A DNA stretch of 36,328 bases. Origin: a virus. Position numbers and translations under genes: made by a program. Positions 7,838 to 16,821 of this stretch are shown here, one piece after another. Numbering within the stretch: position 1 is the stretch's first letter; every line of letters starts with the position of its first letter. Under the pieces are notes generated by a model, which saw only the letters and a program-made list of their open reading frames with translations, ran no database searches and was not told the DNA's origin. The DNA is taken from IMG/VR virus record IMGVR_UViG_3300008517_000282, positions 1 to 36,328 of that record. One strand, written 5' to 3'.

Positions 7838-8092
7838 ATGAATAACATAGAAAAAAAGAATTTTATATGTTGTGAAAAATGTGGGAAAAAACTCATAGAA
7901 CGTCTACCAAATGGGCTATGGTATTTTTGTTTTGGGAGACCCCCGGATGGTGGTGGATCTGTGGTTGAACTATTAATTCATGGTTCATTGAAAATGACAT
8001 GCCTTAGAAGAACTTGTCGGCATGAGAATGTATTGAATTATTTTCCTAATCAAAATAATTTTAAGCACGAAGAAAAACCTAATCAGGATTAA
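7838..8092 (+). CDS. Zinc-ribbon protein (Com-like pattern)
   Basis: The 84-residue product carries C12-x2-C15 (CEKCGKKLIE) and C55-x4-C60 (MTCLRRTCRHENVL), a plausible zinc ribbon. The order CxxCxKxL, spacer, strand, C...C resembles the small Com-type zinc ribbons of Mu-like phages that bind mRNA to control translation. Here the spacer holds an extra Gly/Pro-rich loop (GRPPDGGGSVVELL) and the second pair is CxxxxC, so the relationship is uncertain. It lies 3 bases after the preceding gene and just upstream of the structured leader of the major tail protein. Confidence 0.5.
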   Translation: MNNIEKKNFICCEKCGKKLIERLPNGLWYFCFGRPPDGGGSVVELLIHGSLKMTCLRRTCRHENVLNYFPNQNNFKHEEKPNQD

Positions 8093-8139
8093 ACCTACCT
8101 GAAGTTTCAATCAGCACACCGCTGAAAATTCTCACAATC

Positions 8140-8180
8140 AGTTTTACTGAACCTCCGGTAAAAAACTTTAGAAAGGAGGT
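8140..8180 (+). promoter_or_regulatory. Leader hairpin with anti-Shine-Dalgarno loop before the major tail protein gene
   Basis: AGTTTTACT (8140-8148) pairs with the GG-TAAAAAACT arm at 8157-8167 (nine pairs, a two-base bulge and a terminal G.U). The loop contains ACCTCC (8151-8156), perfectly complementary to GGAGGT (8175-8180), the Shine-Dalgarno of the gene starting at 8189. A pseudoknot that hides the ribosome site is therefore possible. The pairing is seen; the regulation is inference. Confidence 0.45.
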
Positions 8181-8188
8181 GTTGTGTA

Positions 8189-8782
8189 ATGGCACGGAAA
8201 GGTCCTGTTACGAGTGATACGACTACGGTAGCCTTGGGGCTTGCACAGATCAGGGTTGGTGATTCGTCAACTAATATTGCCGATATCCAGCCTGCTTTGT
8301 CAAGTACTGATTCTATTGGTGCATTAGCTGAGACATCGTATACCGGAAATACTGATTGGTTTACGCTGGAATCTGGGTCTCCATTGATTAAGGATGCTAT
8401 ATGGCCGATTCGAGAAGCTGCTTCACTGGCTTGTTCACTTAAGGAGTTGACACCAGCGAATATGGCCCTTGTATATGGTCATGATCCAAATGCTGCTCCA
8501 TATGACACTATGGAAGTTCATTCCGGTGAAGTACCGATTGGCGACAGAGTTGCTCCTGATTATATCAGGATGGAGGCTTGTTATACATACCCTGATGGAA
8601 CACATCATATGTATATCATATTCCCACGGGCACAGGCTACGTCAAATGTTGAGGTTTCACTAGCCGCTGAGGACACTGCTGCCGTCCCTGTCACATTTGA
8701 GGCAGGTCGAGCTGACAGCGAAGTGAGTGGCGGTAATGCAGTATGGGATGATAAGCCATTAGGCAGATTGTTTTGGGATTAA
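8189..8782 (+). CDS. Major tail protein (tail tube)
   Basis: The 197-residue protein begins MARKGPVTSDTTTVALGLAQIRVGDSST, as in tube-forming major tail proteins that open with a loop and strand. It continues as a Gly/Ser/Thr-rich beta protein (DSIGALAETSYTGNTDWFTLE) with a helix (MEACYTYPDGTHHMYII is strand; IREAASLACSLKELTPANMALV is helix) and ends KPLGRLFWD. Size, composition and position right before the chaperone/frameshift gene and tape measure identify it. A strong AAAGGAGGTG site precedes it, fitting high expression. Confidence 0.75.
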   Translation: MARKGPVTSDTTTVALGLAQIRVGDSSTNIADIQPALSSTDSIGALAETSYTGNTDWFTLESGSPLIKDAIWPIREAASLACSLKELTPANMALVYGHDPNAAPYDTMEVHSGEVPIGDRVAPDYIRMEACYTYPDGTHHMYIIFPRAQATSNVEVSLAAEDTAAVPVTFEAGRADSEVSGGNAVWDDKPLGRLFWD

Positions 8783-8822
8783 CCTTTAACTAATAGATTT
8801 TAAATCTAAAAGGAGACAAAAA

Positions 8823-9302
8823 ATGCCGGAGAAAAAAGAAGATGAAAGACTCAATCCGCAGATCACCACAACAGAAATTGGTGTGCGTGATCTGCGAGAA
8901 ATTACGATCTATCCATTATCTATGGCAGATCAGTTAAAGATGACAAATTTAATGAAAAAAGCTCTTAATGATTTTTTCCAAAGAGAAAATCAATCGGACA
9001 TTGCCTTTGCAAGTTTTTTACTTGAGATGATTGAAAAAAATTTGAGCAAGGTCTTGGGAATGATAACAGATGTTAAGAAAAATGAGGATTTGTTTAGCGA
9101 TATGACGAACCTCCAGGGTTCTGAAATTGCTAAAATAGTCTATGAGGTGAATTATGAAAGTGCTGCAAAAAACTTGAAAGACCCCTTCGAGAAGGTGAAG
9201 AGTTTATTTCAATCGAAGGGGTTGTTACTTACGTCTGTGAGCGATATTCCCAGTACCGACTTGAAGATTTCTACAGAAGAAGCTGGCGAGAAGGAGGAAT
9301 AA
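8823..9302 (+). CDS. Tail assembly chaperone, short form (gpG-like)
   Basis: This 159-residue protein lies between the major tail protein and the tape measure, the fixed place of the G chaperone in long-tailed phages. It is helical and charged, with TEIGVRDLREITIYPLSMADQ at residues 17-37 and a helical middle. Chaperones of this class coat the tape measure during tail assembly and are not kept in the virion. Inside it, at 9167-9173, is a -1 slippery heptamer that gives rise to the longer GT form. An AGGAGA site precedes the ATG. Confidence 0.75.
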   Translation: MPEKKEDERLNPQITTTEIGVRDLREITIYPLSMADQLKMTNLMKKALNDFFQRENQSDIAFASFLLEMIEKNLSKVLGMITDVKKNEDLFSDMTNLQGSEIAKIVYEVNYESAAKNLKDPFEKVKSLFQSKGLLLTSVSDIPSTDLKISTEEAGEKEE

Positions 9303-9553
9303 CAAGTGGACAATTGAATGTACTCTATGAACATGCACAAAAAAGAGAACTGGATAGAATGAAGTTTGATGCTGCTATTCATGGAGTGGACATAGGCAAA
9401 AAGAAAAGCAGTGTAACAACAGAACAGCATAATTTTAAATTTGGCGATCCTGAAGATTACAAGAAACTTTCAAAAAAGCAGAGAGAGAAATTGACTCAAG
9501 AGATGATGGGAAAACATAAAGCTTGGAATGCTATGGAAAAACCGATGGGATAA
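8823..9553 (+). CDS. Tail assembly chaperone, -1 frameshift long form (gpGT-like)
   Basis: The -1 frame is open from 9158 to the stop at 9553 and is entered at A AAA AAC (9167-9173). The fused product is about 243 residues: 117 from the zero frame, then a T-type extension reading EFISIEGVVTYVCERYSQYR, LEDFYRRSWREGG and further. The T extension has the helical, Arg-rich character usual for T domains, which recruit the tube protein. No ATG opens this frame near its start, and only a TTG at 9314 could, which makes frameshift the better explanation. Next, 4 bases later, comes the tape measure. Confidence 0.75.
9167..9222 (+). promoter_or_regulatory. Programmed -1 ribosomal frameshift signal
   Basis: The heptamer A AAA AAC at 9167-9173 is correctly phased with the zero frame (GCA AAA AAC). 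A 7-base spacer follows, then a perfect 10-bp stem: ACCCCTTCGA (9181-9190) with TCGAAGGGGT (9213-9222), enclosing a 22-base loop; one further G.U pair can extend it. This is the established architecture for G/GT slippage in long-tailed phages. Confidence 0.85.
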
Positions 9554-9557
9554 GAAA

Positions 9558-12500
9558 ATGGCTGAAAAAACATTAATACTTGGGACTTTATTTACAGGAA
9601 ATGTAGAGCCTCTTATTGCAGCGCTTGGAAAAGTAAAGACTGCTATGATTAGCTTGAATAGTCAACTAGAACAACAGGCAAAAACTGCTATCCTTGGGAA
9701 AAAACACTTAACTACATTAGGCAGTGAACTGTCTTCGTATCAAAAAATTATGGGGGGAGCAGTTGGGGAATCAAAAAAATATCAAAGTGCATTAGCAACT
9801 TTACAGGCTCAACATAAAACTGCTGGTACAGGACTTACTGTACTCAAAGATAAATTGGGCAAAGTAGAAAAAGCAATTCAAACGACTGCTCTAAGAATGA
9901 ATGCAGCTGGGAGGAATGGACAGCAGTTTGCAAAGACAGCTAATCGTGTAGCATTAACTAATGGAGTTTTAAGTAAAAAATTAAAAATTACATCAGATAG
10001 ATTTCAGACAGTTAGTAGTGCTGCTAAAACAACCACTAAAACAATGGGTGGAATGTCAGGTGCAATGGGTAAAACTGGTAAAGAAACCAAAAAATTAGGC
10101 AAAGATCAACAATGGATGGGTAAGCAGATTTCCAAAGTGACAGGTGGAATGAATCGTTTAAAAGCTGCCATGAAGGTTACAGCCTCCTATGGACTGGCTG
10201 CTGCAGCAATTTTTTCAGTTGTACGAGCCATGAGTGCAGGCGCTAAGGAAGTTATTAATTATAGCCAGGCTCTTAAAAACCTTCAGGCTATTACCGGCGC
10301 AACTGATGCTGAGATAGCTGCAATGGATAAAACCTTGAGAACCGTAGCTCGAACTACCAAGTTTTCCACAACTGAAACTGCTGATGGGATGGTTCTCTTA
10401 GGGCAGGCTGGTCTCGATGCCGGTGAATCTATAAATGCAATGCAGGCCGTAGCTAATCTTGCAACAGGTACTCTCAGTAGTATGCAACTGGTAACGGATT
10501 TGCTCTCAACAACCATACGGGCATTCAGTCTTAACGCTGTTGAAAGTGGCCGTGTGGCCGATGTTATGGCCAATGCTATCAATAAATCAAAATTGACCAT
10601 AGATAAACTCAGGATTGCCTTTAACTTTGTCGGCGCTGCGGCTGCACAAACAGGATTATCTTTAGAAGAAACGACTGCCTCATTGATGGTTTTGGCAAAT
10701 AACGGGCTCAGAGCAAGTACGATGGGTACAGGCCTTCGACAAGTCCTAAGCCGATTACTTGCTCCAACCAGCAAGCTAAAGGCTGCCTTTGCAGCTTACG
10801 GAATAGAATTAGATAAGGTTAGTCCGGCTATTGTTGGTTATCAGCAGGCCCTCAAAGCCATACTTCCTTTTATATGGAATCATGAAAAAGGTATGATGGA
10901 CATGGGCAAGGCATATCAACTTTTTGGCCTTAGAGGGGCGCAGGCTATTGCCGTTTTAGGAAAAAGTCTTGTCTCTGGCGAGTTTCAGAAAGCTTTAGCC
11001 AGTACATATGAAGCTAGTACTTCCATAGAAATGGCCGCAAAGCAGGCTGAAGGTCTCGGATTAAAATTCAAACAGATGGCAGATAGAGCAAGATTGGTGG
11101 CTGTTGCTCTTGGCGATGCGGGTGTGGGGGGAATGCTTAAAGGCTTTGTTGATACTATGAGAAGCGCATTTGAAGCAATAGAAAAGTTTGTAAAAACAGG
11201 AATAGGATCATTCCTTATACAGGCATCGTTTATGACCGGAGCAATCTGGTTAAATATTACGGCTTTTAAGGTACTTGCCAGATGGATAGGAACGACTGGA
11301 CTTGTCAGATATTTCCGTGCCTTACGCACAGAATTTGTTCTTGTCCGATCTGCAATGGTGGCAAATGTTGCTACACTAAAATTATTAAGCATGAGTTTAA
11401 AAACAGTATTGCTTGATTTGAAAGTTATGCTTTTAGCACACCCATATTTAGTTGTAGCAGGTATAGTGGCGAGCTTTGTGGTGATAATAAATAAATTAGC
11501 TACGGCCAACAAAAAAGCAGCGGAAAAAGCTGCTGTGCTGGCAGTCGAGCTAAAACGAAGTGCTAAAGGGCTTGAAGCATGGGTCGGTATTTTAGAAGCA
11601 GCAAATAAGAAAGAATTTAGAGATTATGAAACTGCTATAGAAAGATTTGTTCAGGATAACAAAGAGTTGGCTAAAGAATTAATGAAAACATTTAAGGTTG
11701 CTGATTTAAGTGTGGTGTCGTTTGAAAAAATGGCCGCCGCTATGGATAAATTAAAAATCGAAAAAATGAAAGAAAGTATTGAGAAAACTGCTGGAGCTAC
11801 TTCAAAATGGAGCGAAGAAATAGACAAAAACACTGGATTGCACGGTAAAATTACACGAATGGTCAATATGTTTATGTTTGATTTACGGGGAAGTATAGGA
11901 GTGCAAGAAGATGCAAAAGTAGCGACTGAAAAATATAATGGTAGCATAATTGAATTGGCAGAAAGCCTTTATAAGCTTGGCAAAATGGAGGGATGGAATA
12001 TTGATGACATAATTAAATATATAAAAGAGACTGGGACAGTCAGCGAAAAGACAACAGAAGCGATTAGAAAACTTTTAGATGAGACAGCCAAACAAGAAGA
12101 AAAGACAATCCGTATAAGAATTGAAAAACTTAAAAAAGCTATTCAAGAATTACCACCGGAATATAAAAAATTTTATGATCAATTAGATGCTCTCAGCCAA
12201 ATAAATTTCATAAAAGATTATAATAGAATGAAGGCAACGGTTGCTAATCATAAAAAACAATTAGCAACGTGGGAAGCATCAGAAGAAGAAAAGATCGAGG
12301 TTTCAAAAAAAGCTTGGGCTGAATGGTTTGACGATCAAAAAGATAAAGAAGAAAGCCGACAACAAAAAGCAGAAAAGACTGATGGGGCCATAGTAAGGGC
12401 AGCAAAAAAAGCCGTAGAAGAAAAAATGAAATTGCTTGATATAGAAAAAAAACAAATTGATACTCATCTGAACAATTTGAAAAAAGAGTATAGTGAATAC

Positions 12501-13751
12501 TTTGCCGATCTGTCAAAAATGGAAATGCGTACTATCACCAGTTCTATTTCAGAATATCAAAGAAAAATAAATGATATTAGTGCAATGTATGAAAAAAATG
12601 CTCGAAAGAGAGTAAAACTGGTTAGAGAAGCAGACCTTCCATTTAAGGAAAGAATTGCCCGTGAAATTGAAATTGAGAGGGAACTGTATGATAAGAAAAA
12701 AGAAAACCTGGAAAGCTGGAGATCTACGCTAAAAAGTGCTTATGATTCCGCTATCAGCAATGCGGAACAATATGCCGATAAAGCTAAAGAATTAGAGGAA
12801 GGATTGCATTCCTTTCGCCTTTCCGTAGAAGATAAAATCAGGTCTCTACGAAGAAAGACAATGACAGATGAAAAGGCTTGGTATGATTTAAAGAAACAAG
12901 TATACGAGAAATTATCACAGGCTGATGAAGAATATTCCAGAGACACAGAAGAGGGAAGAAAAAAAGCAAACAACCTTTATAAGGAAGCGATTGGCCTCGC
13001 TGATGGACTTGCCTCCGAGATTAAGGAAGGAGATAGAATTATTATCACAGAAGAAAAAGGCGTTGAAGAGGCAATCAGGGCAACCAAGATAGCGCGGGAA
13101 GGGGTTATAAAAACAACGGAAGATCAGATATCCGCAGCAGAAAGAATGGCCGGAACATTTAAGGCATCTGCTGAGAGCATCGCTGCTGCCATGGGGAAAG
13201 TTGATAAAACGCTAAAGGATCTTATGACTATTATAGATGCTTTGATAAAAAAGTTATCAGAGAAAATGGTAGTAAAAATATCTACTGATACAAGTGAGTT
13301 AGATGATTTAGAAAACCAGCTTGACAGGATTCAAAGGAAAGCAAAAAGAAAAATCAAAACATCAGTCGAAGGAGATACTATAGTTATTGGTACGGAACCA
13401 ACAGGAGGTGAATACCAACATGGAGGCTTGGTTGGTCAAGGAGGTGGCACGGTTGGGGCTGGTGAATATGTATTTGATGTAAAATCTGTTAATAAATTTG
13501 GTGTAAATTTTTTTCGCACTTTACAGCGTATAGTTTCAAGTTCCAGTGGCATAGTCACTAAAACCATGGAAAGTTTAATGCCACAAATTCAAGGAATGCA
13601 ATCAAGAAATCAGACACAATCACCTTTCAGTGGCATCCTGCATACTATAAATCTGAAAATAAACAATGAACCTCATATAATATATGGTGAAGAAAAGGTA
13701 GTCAATGATTTGGACAGAAATCTGAGAAGAAACCGATTGGTTACGGTTTAG
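9558..13751 (+). CDS. Tail tape measure protein
   Basis: At 1397 residues this is the longest gene, and its length should set tail length. The N-terminal region is Gln/Lys-rich helix; residues about 239-400 match the TP901-type tape measure core (ITGATDAEIAAMD, GMVLLGQAGLDAGESINAMQ, SLEETTASLMVLANNGLR, GTGLRQVLSRL). Hydrophobic segments lie near 209-232 (SYGLAAAAIFSVV) and 625-648 (HPYLVVAGIVASFVVIINKL); long coiled-coil follows to about 1230, and the C-terminus has GGEYQHGGLVGQGGG. The ATG at 9558 is preferred; a longer frame from 9528 starts inside the GT reading frame. It has no peptidase motif that I can see. Confidence 0.95.
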   Translation: MAEKTLILGTLFTGNVEPLIAALGKVKTAMISLNSQLEQQAKTAILGKKHLTTLGSELSSYQKIMGGAVGESKKYQSALATLQAQHKTAGTGLTVLKDKLGKVEKAIQTTALRMNAAGRNGQQFAKTANRVALTNGVLSKKLKITSDRFQTVSSAAKTTTKTMGGMSGAMGKTGKETKKLGKDQQWMGKQISKVTGGMNRLKAAMKVTASYGLAAAAIFSVVRAMSAGAKEVINYSQALKNLQAITGATDAEIAAMDKTLRTVARTTKFSTTETADGMVLLGQAGLDAGESINAMQAVANLATGTLSSMQLVTDLLSTTIRAFSLNAVESGRVADVMANAINKSKLTIDKLRIAFNFVGAAAAQTGLSLEETTASLMVLANNGLRASTMGTGLRQVLSRLLAPTSKLKAAFAAYGIELDKVSPAIVGYQQALKAILPFIWNHEKGMMDMGKAYQLFGLRGAQAIAVLGKSLVSGEFQKALASTYEASTSIEMAAKQAEGLGLKFKQMADRARLVAVALGDAGVGGMLKGFVDTMRSAFEAIEKFVKTGIGSFLIQASFMTGAIWLNITAFKVLARWIGTTGLVRYFRALRTEFVLVRSAMVANVATLKLLSMSLKTVLLDLKVMLLAHPYLVVAGIVASFVVIINKLATANKKAAEKAAVLAVELKRSAKGLEAWVGILEAANKKEFRDYETAIERFVQDNKELAKELMKTFKVADLSVVSFEKMAAAMDKLKIEKMKESIEKTAGATSKWSEEIDKNTGLHGKITRMVNMFMFDLRGSIGVQEDAKVATEKYNGSIIELAESLYKLGKMEGWNIDDIIKYIKETGTVSEKTTEAIRKLLDETAKQEEKTIRIRIEKLKKAIQELPPEYKKFYDQLDALSQINFIKDYNRMKATVANHKKQLATWEASEEEKIEVSKKAWAEWFDDQKDKEESRQQKAEKTDGAIVRAAKKAVEEKMKLLDIEKKQIDTHLNNLKKEYSEYFADLSKMEMRTITSSISEYQRKINDISAMYEKNARKRVKLVREADLPFKERIAREIEIERELYDKKKENLESWRSTLKSAYDSAISNAEQYADKAKELEEGLHSFRLSVEDKIRSLRRKTMTDEKAWYDLKKQVYEKLSQADEEYSRDTEEGRKKANNLYKEAIGLADGLASEIKEGDRIIITEEKGVEEAIRATKIAREGVIKTTEDQISAAERMAGTFKASAESIAAAMGKVDKTLKDLMTIIDALIKKLSEKMVVKISTDTSELDDLENQLDRIQRKAKRKIKTSVEGDTIVIGTEPTGGEYQHGGLVGQGGGTVGAGEYVFDVKSVNKFGVNFFRTLQRIVSSSSGIVTKTMESLMPQIQGMQSRNQTQSPFSGILHTINLKINNEPHIIYGEEKVVNDLDRNLRRNRLVTV

Positions 13752-13760
13752 GAGGTAAAA

Positions 13761-14738
13761 ATGTCAATTTCAGCGACCGATATAAAATTTTATAAGGCTG
13801 CAAATAATAATGATCTGGTTAGCAACGGTGGCAGGATAAGCTCTACAGAAATAGTGGATACCACCTTGAATAATCTTTTTCCAAATATCACATCTGCCGA
13901 TAGGGTTGCTGGTAAGACTCGTTACAGAAAGACTTTTGTGCGGAATGAAAATACCGAGGATTTAGCCCTCCAGGATGCAGAAATATGGATAGGCTCAAAA
14001 TCTACGGGAGGGGATTACTTCCAATTGAAGATCGGAACTGATACGGATACACAGGATGAGGCCGATGATTACACAAATTGGGCTGGAGCGGGTACGCTTC
14101 ATAGCGCAGTAGGCAGCGGTGAAACTTCACTGGTAGTTGATTATGATACAAATTCAGGTGTCTATTCCGGTGAAAATCTCATGGTTCATGTAGACGATGG
14201 AAGTAATGAAGCCGATGTAAAGGTATTGGGATCTCCTACTGTCCCATCCTGGGTCGGGAATAAGGCCACTTTTAATATCTCTGGTGATCTTGGATATAAT
14301 TTCGACACAGATACAATTGTGAGTACGGTAGTGGATATGGGAGATATTGAAACATCATCCGATAGCTGGACAGAGACGAGCCCTGCAGGAACCTATGATG
14401 AAACAACCTATCCATTGGTTCTCTATAATGTAGGCAGTGTAACTGACAGCTGGACATTGACATTTAGCGATGCAACAAATTTCTCTGTTACGGGTGCAAG
14501 TACCGGCTCTCTTGGTGCAGGGGATACAAGCACCGATTTTCAACCTTCCAATGGTTCGAGTTATTACCTCAAAATTGATAAAGATGGCTGGGGAGGCACA
14601 TGGGCAGTAGGTGATACCATAACCTTCAACACGGTTCACGCCGGTAAAGGATTATGGGTTAAGGAAGTTGTACCGGCAGGTATATCAAGCAAGGCGAATA
14701 ATACAGTAAGGCTGGATGGAAAAGGAGAATCAGCCTAA
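13761..14738 (+). CDS. Distal tail structural protein
   Basis: The 325-residue protein opens MSISATDIKFYKAANNNDL and continues GRISSTEIVDTTLNNLFPNI and RYRKTFVRNENTEDL, a pattern I associate with conserved virion proteins downstream of the tape measure in phages and prophages of Proteobacteria. The rest is a Gly/Asp/Thr-rich beta protein with an Ig-like stretch (LVLYNVGSVTDSWTLTFSDAT). It is predicted to be part of the tail tip or baseplate. A strong TAGGAGG site precedes it and the next gene overlaps by one base. Confidence 0.6.
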   Translation: MSISATDIKFYKAANNNDLVSNGGRISSTEIVDTTLNNLFPNITSADRVAGKTRYRKTFVRNENTEDLALQDAEIWIGSKSTGGDYFQLKIGTDTDTQDEADDYTNWAGAGTLHSAVGSGETSLVVDYDTNSGVYSGENLMVHVDDGSNEADVKVLGSPTVPSWVGNKATFNISGDLGYNFDTDTIVSTVVDMGDIETSSDSWTETSPAGTYDETTYPLVLYNVGSVTDSWTLTFSDATNFSVTGASTGSLGAGDTSTDFQPSNGSSYYLKIDKDGWGGTWAVGDTITFNTVHAGKGLWVKEVVPAGISSKANNTVRLDGKGESA

Positions 14739-15010
14739 TGGCAACAAAATTTGATCTGAGTCTTTTGCTCGGGATAGAGGTGGGGTTTGATTTAAGCCTT
14801 GTTAATAGTCTGAATGCGGACTTGGAATTTGATCTAAATGCTGTAAATAATATTTTAGCACCTGTATTATTCAACAGGACATTCAAATTGAACATCAATG
14901 AATTAACTAAGGTTAATTTTGATCTAAGTTCGGTTAATCATATTTTAGACGAGGATTCCGGCAAAACCAGCGGAAATTTTTACTTTTTAAAGTCTCATGG
15001 GATTACCTGA
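14738..15010 (+). CDS. Small protein with FDLS/FDLN repeats
   Basis: The 90-residue product consists largely of a degenerate repeat: FDLSLLLGIEVG, FDLSLVNSLNADLE, FDLNAVNNILAPV, FKLNINELTKVN, FDLSSVNHILDED, a period of roughly 14-16 residues. Start and stop each overlap a neighbour by one base. Such repeats suggest a small beta-rich linker in the tail tip. No family recognised. Confidence 0.55.
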   Translation: MATKFDLSLLLGIEVGFDLSLVNSLNADLEFDLNAVNNILAPVLFNRTFKLNINELTKVNFDLSSVNHILDEDSGKTSGNFYFLKSHGIT

Positions 15011-16821
15011 TGATTCCTGTAAATGTAATAATTGATAATAAGACTGTTATAGACGATCTTGTGTCTTGTGAAATTCAGCAAAGGGAAGGAGATTTTTGTA
15101 ACTCAGCAAGCATTGAATTGAAGTCACAGCAATTCTGGGAGTTGTGTGATCCTACTACTGATTTTGGCGAATTAAGACTTAAAATAGTTATTGGTAATAC
15201 TACTTATGAATTTTTATGTGAAGAACGTGAATCTAATGTTAGTCCAGCGGGAATAGGGTTCAAGGTATGGGGACGGTCCAAGCAAGCCCTTTTAGCAACT
15301 CCTTATTCTCAGACTATTACAGATACAGGTGATACGTCCCATCCATGGCAAACAGGAGATACCACAGCACAGGCTATTATTTCCCATGTTGTCAGCAATT
15401 ATTGTTCCTCCGTAACCGTAAACTGGAATGTAGATGATTTTCCAGTCTATCAGGATACATTTTCTGTCTCAAACCAATCGTCCCTTGACATTATTTCATC
15501 TCTTGCAACTGCTATTGGCGCAGAGTTAAAGGCACATACTGACGGTTCATTATCAGTTGAGACCTATTCAATAGAAGAAGGCACATCTCTGGTTTCTTAT
15601 ACTGATCTGGATAAGATAGTAGAATTGAATGAAAATATAGAATACCCATCTGGATATAATGCCGTCACGGTGTACGGCTATGATGAAGCGGCTAAAAAAG
15701 ACAGCTATCTGAATGCCACAGATGATAATGATGAAGACACTACTTGCGAAAATGCAGAGCATTACGTGAAGGTCTATTACTACCATACTGATTTAGAACC
15801 TCTTTGCTATTTTCCAGACGGTACATATGGAGAAAGGGGTTCAGGATCGGAATCTATTACCGAAACCGTAGAGCTTGTATGGGGACAGGGAAATACTACG
15901 TATCCCAATACCGAGGGCGAAACGGAAGTTACAGGAGATGCTTCTATTCAATACACAACGGTAGAAGTTACTTATTCTGTTTATTATAAAAATTTTTATT
16001 TACGTGCCAGTTCCGAGAATAACTATTCAGCGTTCTTTTATTTTAGTGACCAAACTACTTACACCATATATAGATTTACCGTTGAAAGCTGCCTGTTAGA
16101 CCCATCCGAGATTGTTCTTGCATGGGAAGACAGCTCTACAAAAGTGCCAGGAGATACAGTTTATGCCAAGGTTTATAATGTTGGGTTGACAATTACAGAG
16201 GCTTACAATTCGGCAGGAACAAGCGTAACCGTTCATACGGCAAGCCAGCAAGAATATATTGAGGATGAGGATATCACCATTACAAACGGAGAGGCACAAT
16301 TAACTTACCCTCTTGATAGCGGTCTGACTATTACTTATTGTCAGCAAGGCATAACTGGTGATCCCATTGTCAATGTCAATTTCAGGGATTTGTCAGTAAA
16401 TGAATTCAAGGATAATTCGGAATTCTATATCGTGTATGCAAAGGTATCTTATTACACAAGATATATAAAATATCAAATGACTATTCCAGAATCGTATGCC
16501 TGCAATTTCTTCAATGCATGGTTTTACGTGCAGCAAGATGGTTTTGCTTTATCAGTTCTGACAATTGCATTTGGTGTCGCAGCGGATGAAAGCTTGGTTC
16601 CTTATCAGTTATTAGTCCGTGATTATTGTTCGGATGAAATAGTTCCAGGGATGCATGTATGGTTAAATGGCGTAGATAAAGGAGAGACAGATGCAGATGG
16701 GTATGTAAGTTTAGGTAATTTATTGCCGGGAGCTTCCTATACATTGAAAATGACAAAAGATGAATACCAACAATCACAATTAGATAATTTAAACAATGAC
16801 TCATTTGTAGTGCCCGAATGA
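15010..16821 (+). CDS. Baseplate hub-like tail protein with C-terminal carboxypeptidase-regulatory-like domain
   Basis: The first ~240 of 603 residues look like a phage hub protein (gp27/gpD-like): VIIDNKTVIDDLVSCEIQQR, KVWGRSKQALL, TAQAIISHVV, QSSLDIISSLATAIGAEL, DGSLSVETY and YPSGYNAVTVYGYDEA, the usual sequence of cues. The middle is long, aromatic and Thr-rich beta. Residues about 535-595 (VPGMHVWLNGVDKGETDADG then VSLGNLLPGASYTLKM) form a carboxypeptidase-regulatory or PEGA-type Ig-like domain, known on phage and surface proteins as a binding module. It is expected at the tail tip, possibly contacting the cell surface. Confidence 0.65.
   Translation: MIPVNVIIDNKTVIDDLVSCEIQQREGDFCNSASIELKSQQFWELCDPTTDFGELRLKIVIGNTTYEFLCEERESNVSPAGIGFKVWGRSKQALLATPYSQTITDTGDTSHPWQTGDTTAQAIISHVVSNYCSSVTVNWNVDDFPVYQDTFSVSNQSSLDIISSLATAIGAELKAHTDGSLSVETYSIEEGTSLVSYTDLDKIVELNENIEYPSGYNAVTVYGYDEAAKKDSYLNATDDNDEDTTCENAEHYVKVYYYHTDLEPLCYFPDGTYGERGSGSESITETVELVWGQGNTTYPNTEGETEVTGDASIQYTTVEVTYSVYYKNFYLRASSENNYSAFFYFSDQTTYTIYRFTVESCLLDPSEIVLAWEDSSTKVPGDTVYAKVYNVGLTITEAYNSAGTSVTVHTASQQEYIEDEDITITNGEAQLTYPLDSGLTITYCQQGITGDPIVNVNFRDLSVNEFKDNSEFYIVYAKVSYYTRYIKYQMTIPESYACNFFNAWFYVQQDGFALSVLTIAFGVAADESLVPYQLLVRDYCSDEIVPGMHVWLNGVDKGETDADGYVSLGNLLPGASYTLKMTKDEYQQSQLDNLNNDSFVVPE

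Noticed and set aside
9314-9553. Independent small gene starting at TTG 9314
   Set aside because: The frame is open from 9158 and a complete -1 frameshift signal leads into it, so a GT fusion explains it better.
10283-10774. 163-residue minus-strand frame inside the tape measure gene
   Set aside because: Antisense shadow of the conserved TP901-like core.
10985-11512. 175-residue minus-strand frame inside the tape measure gene
   Set aside because: Antisense of a helical Ala/Lys-rich coding stretch; no start context or motif.
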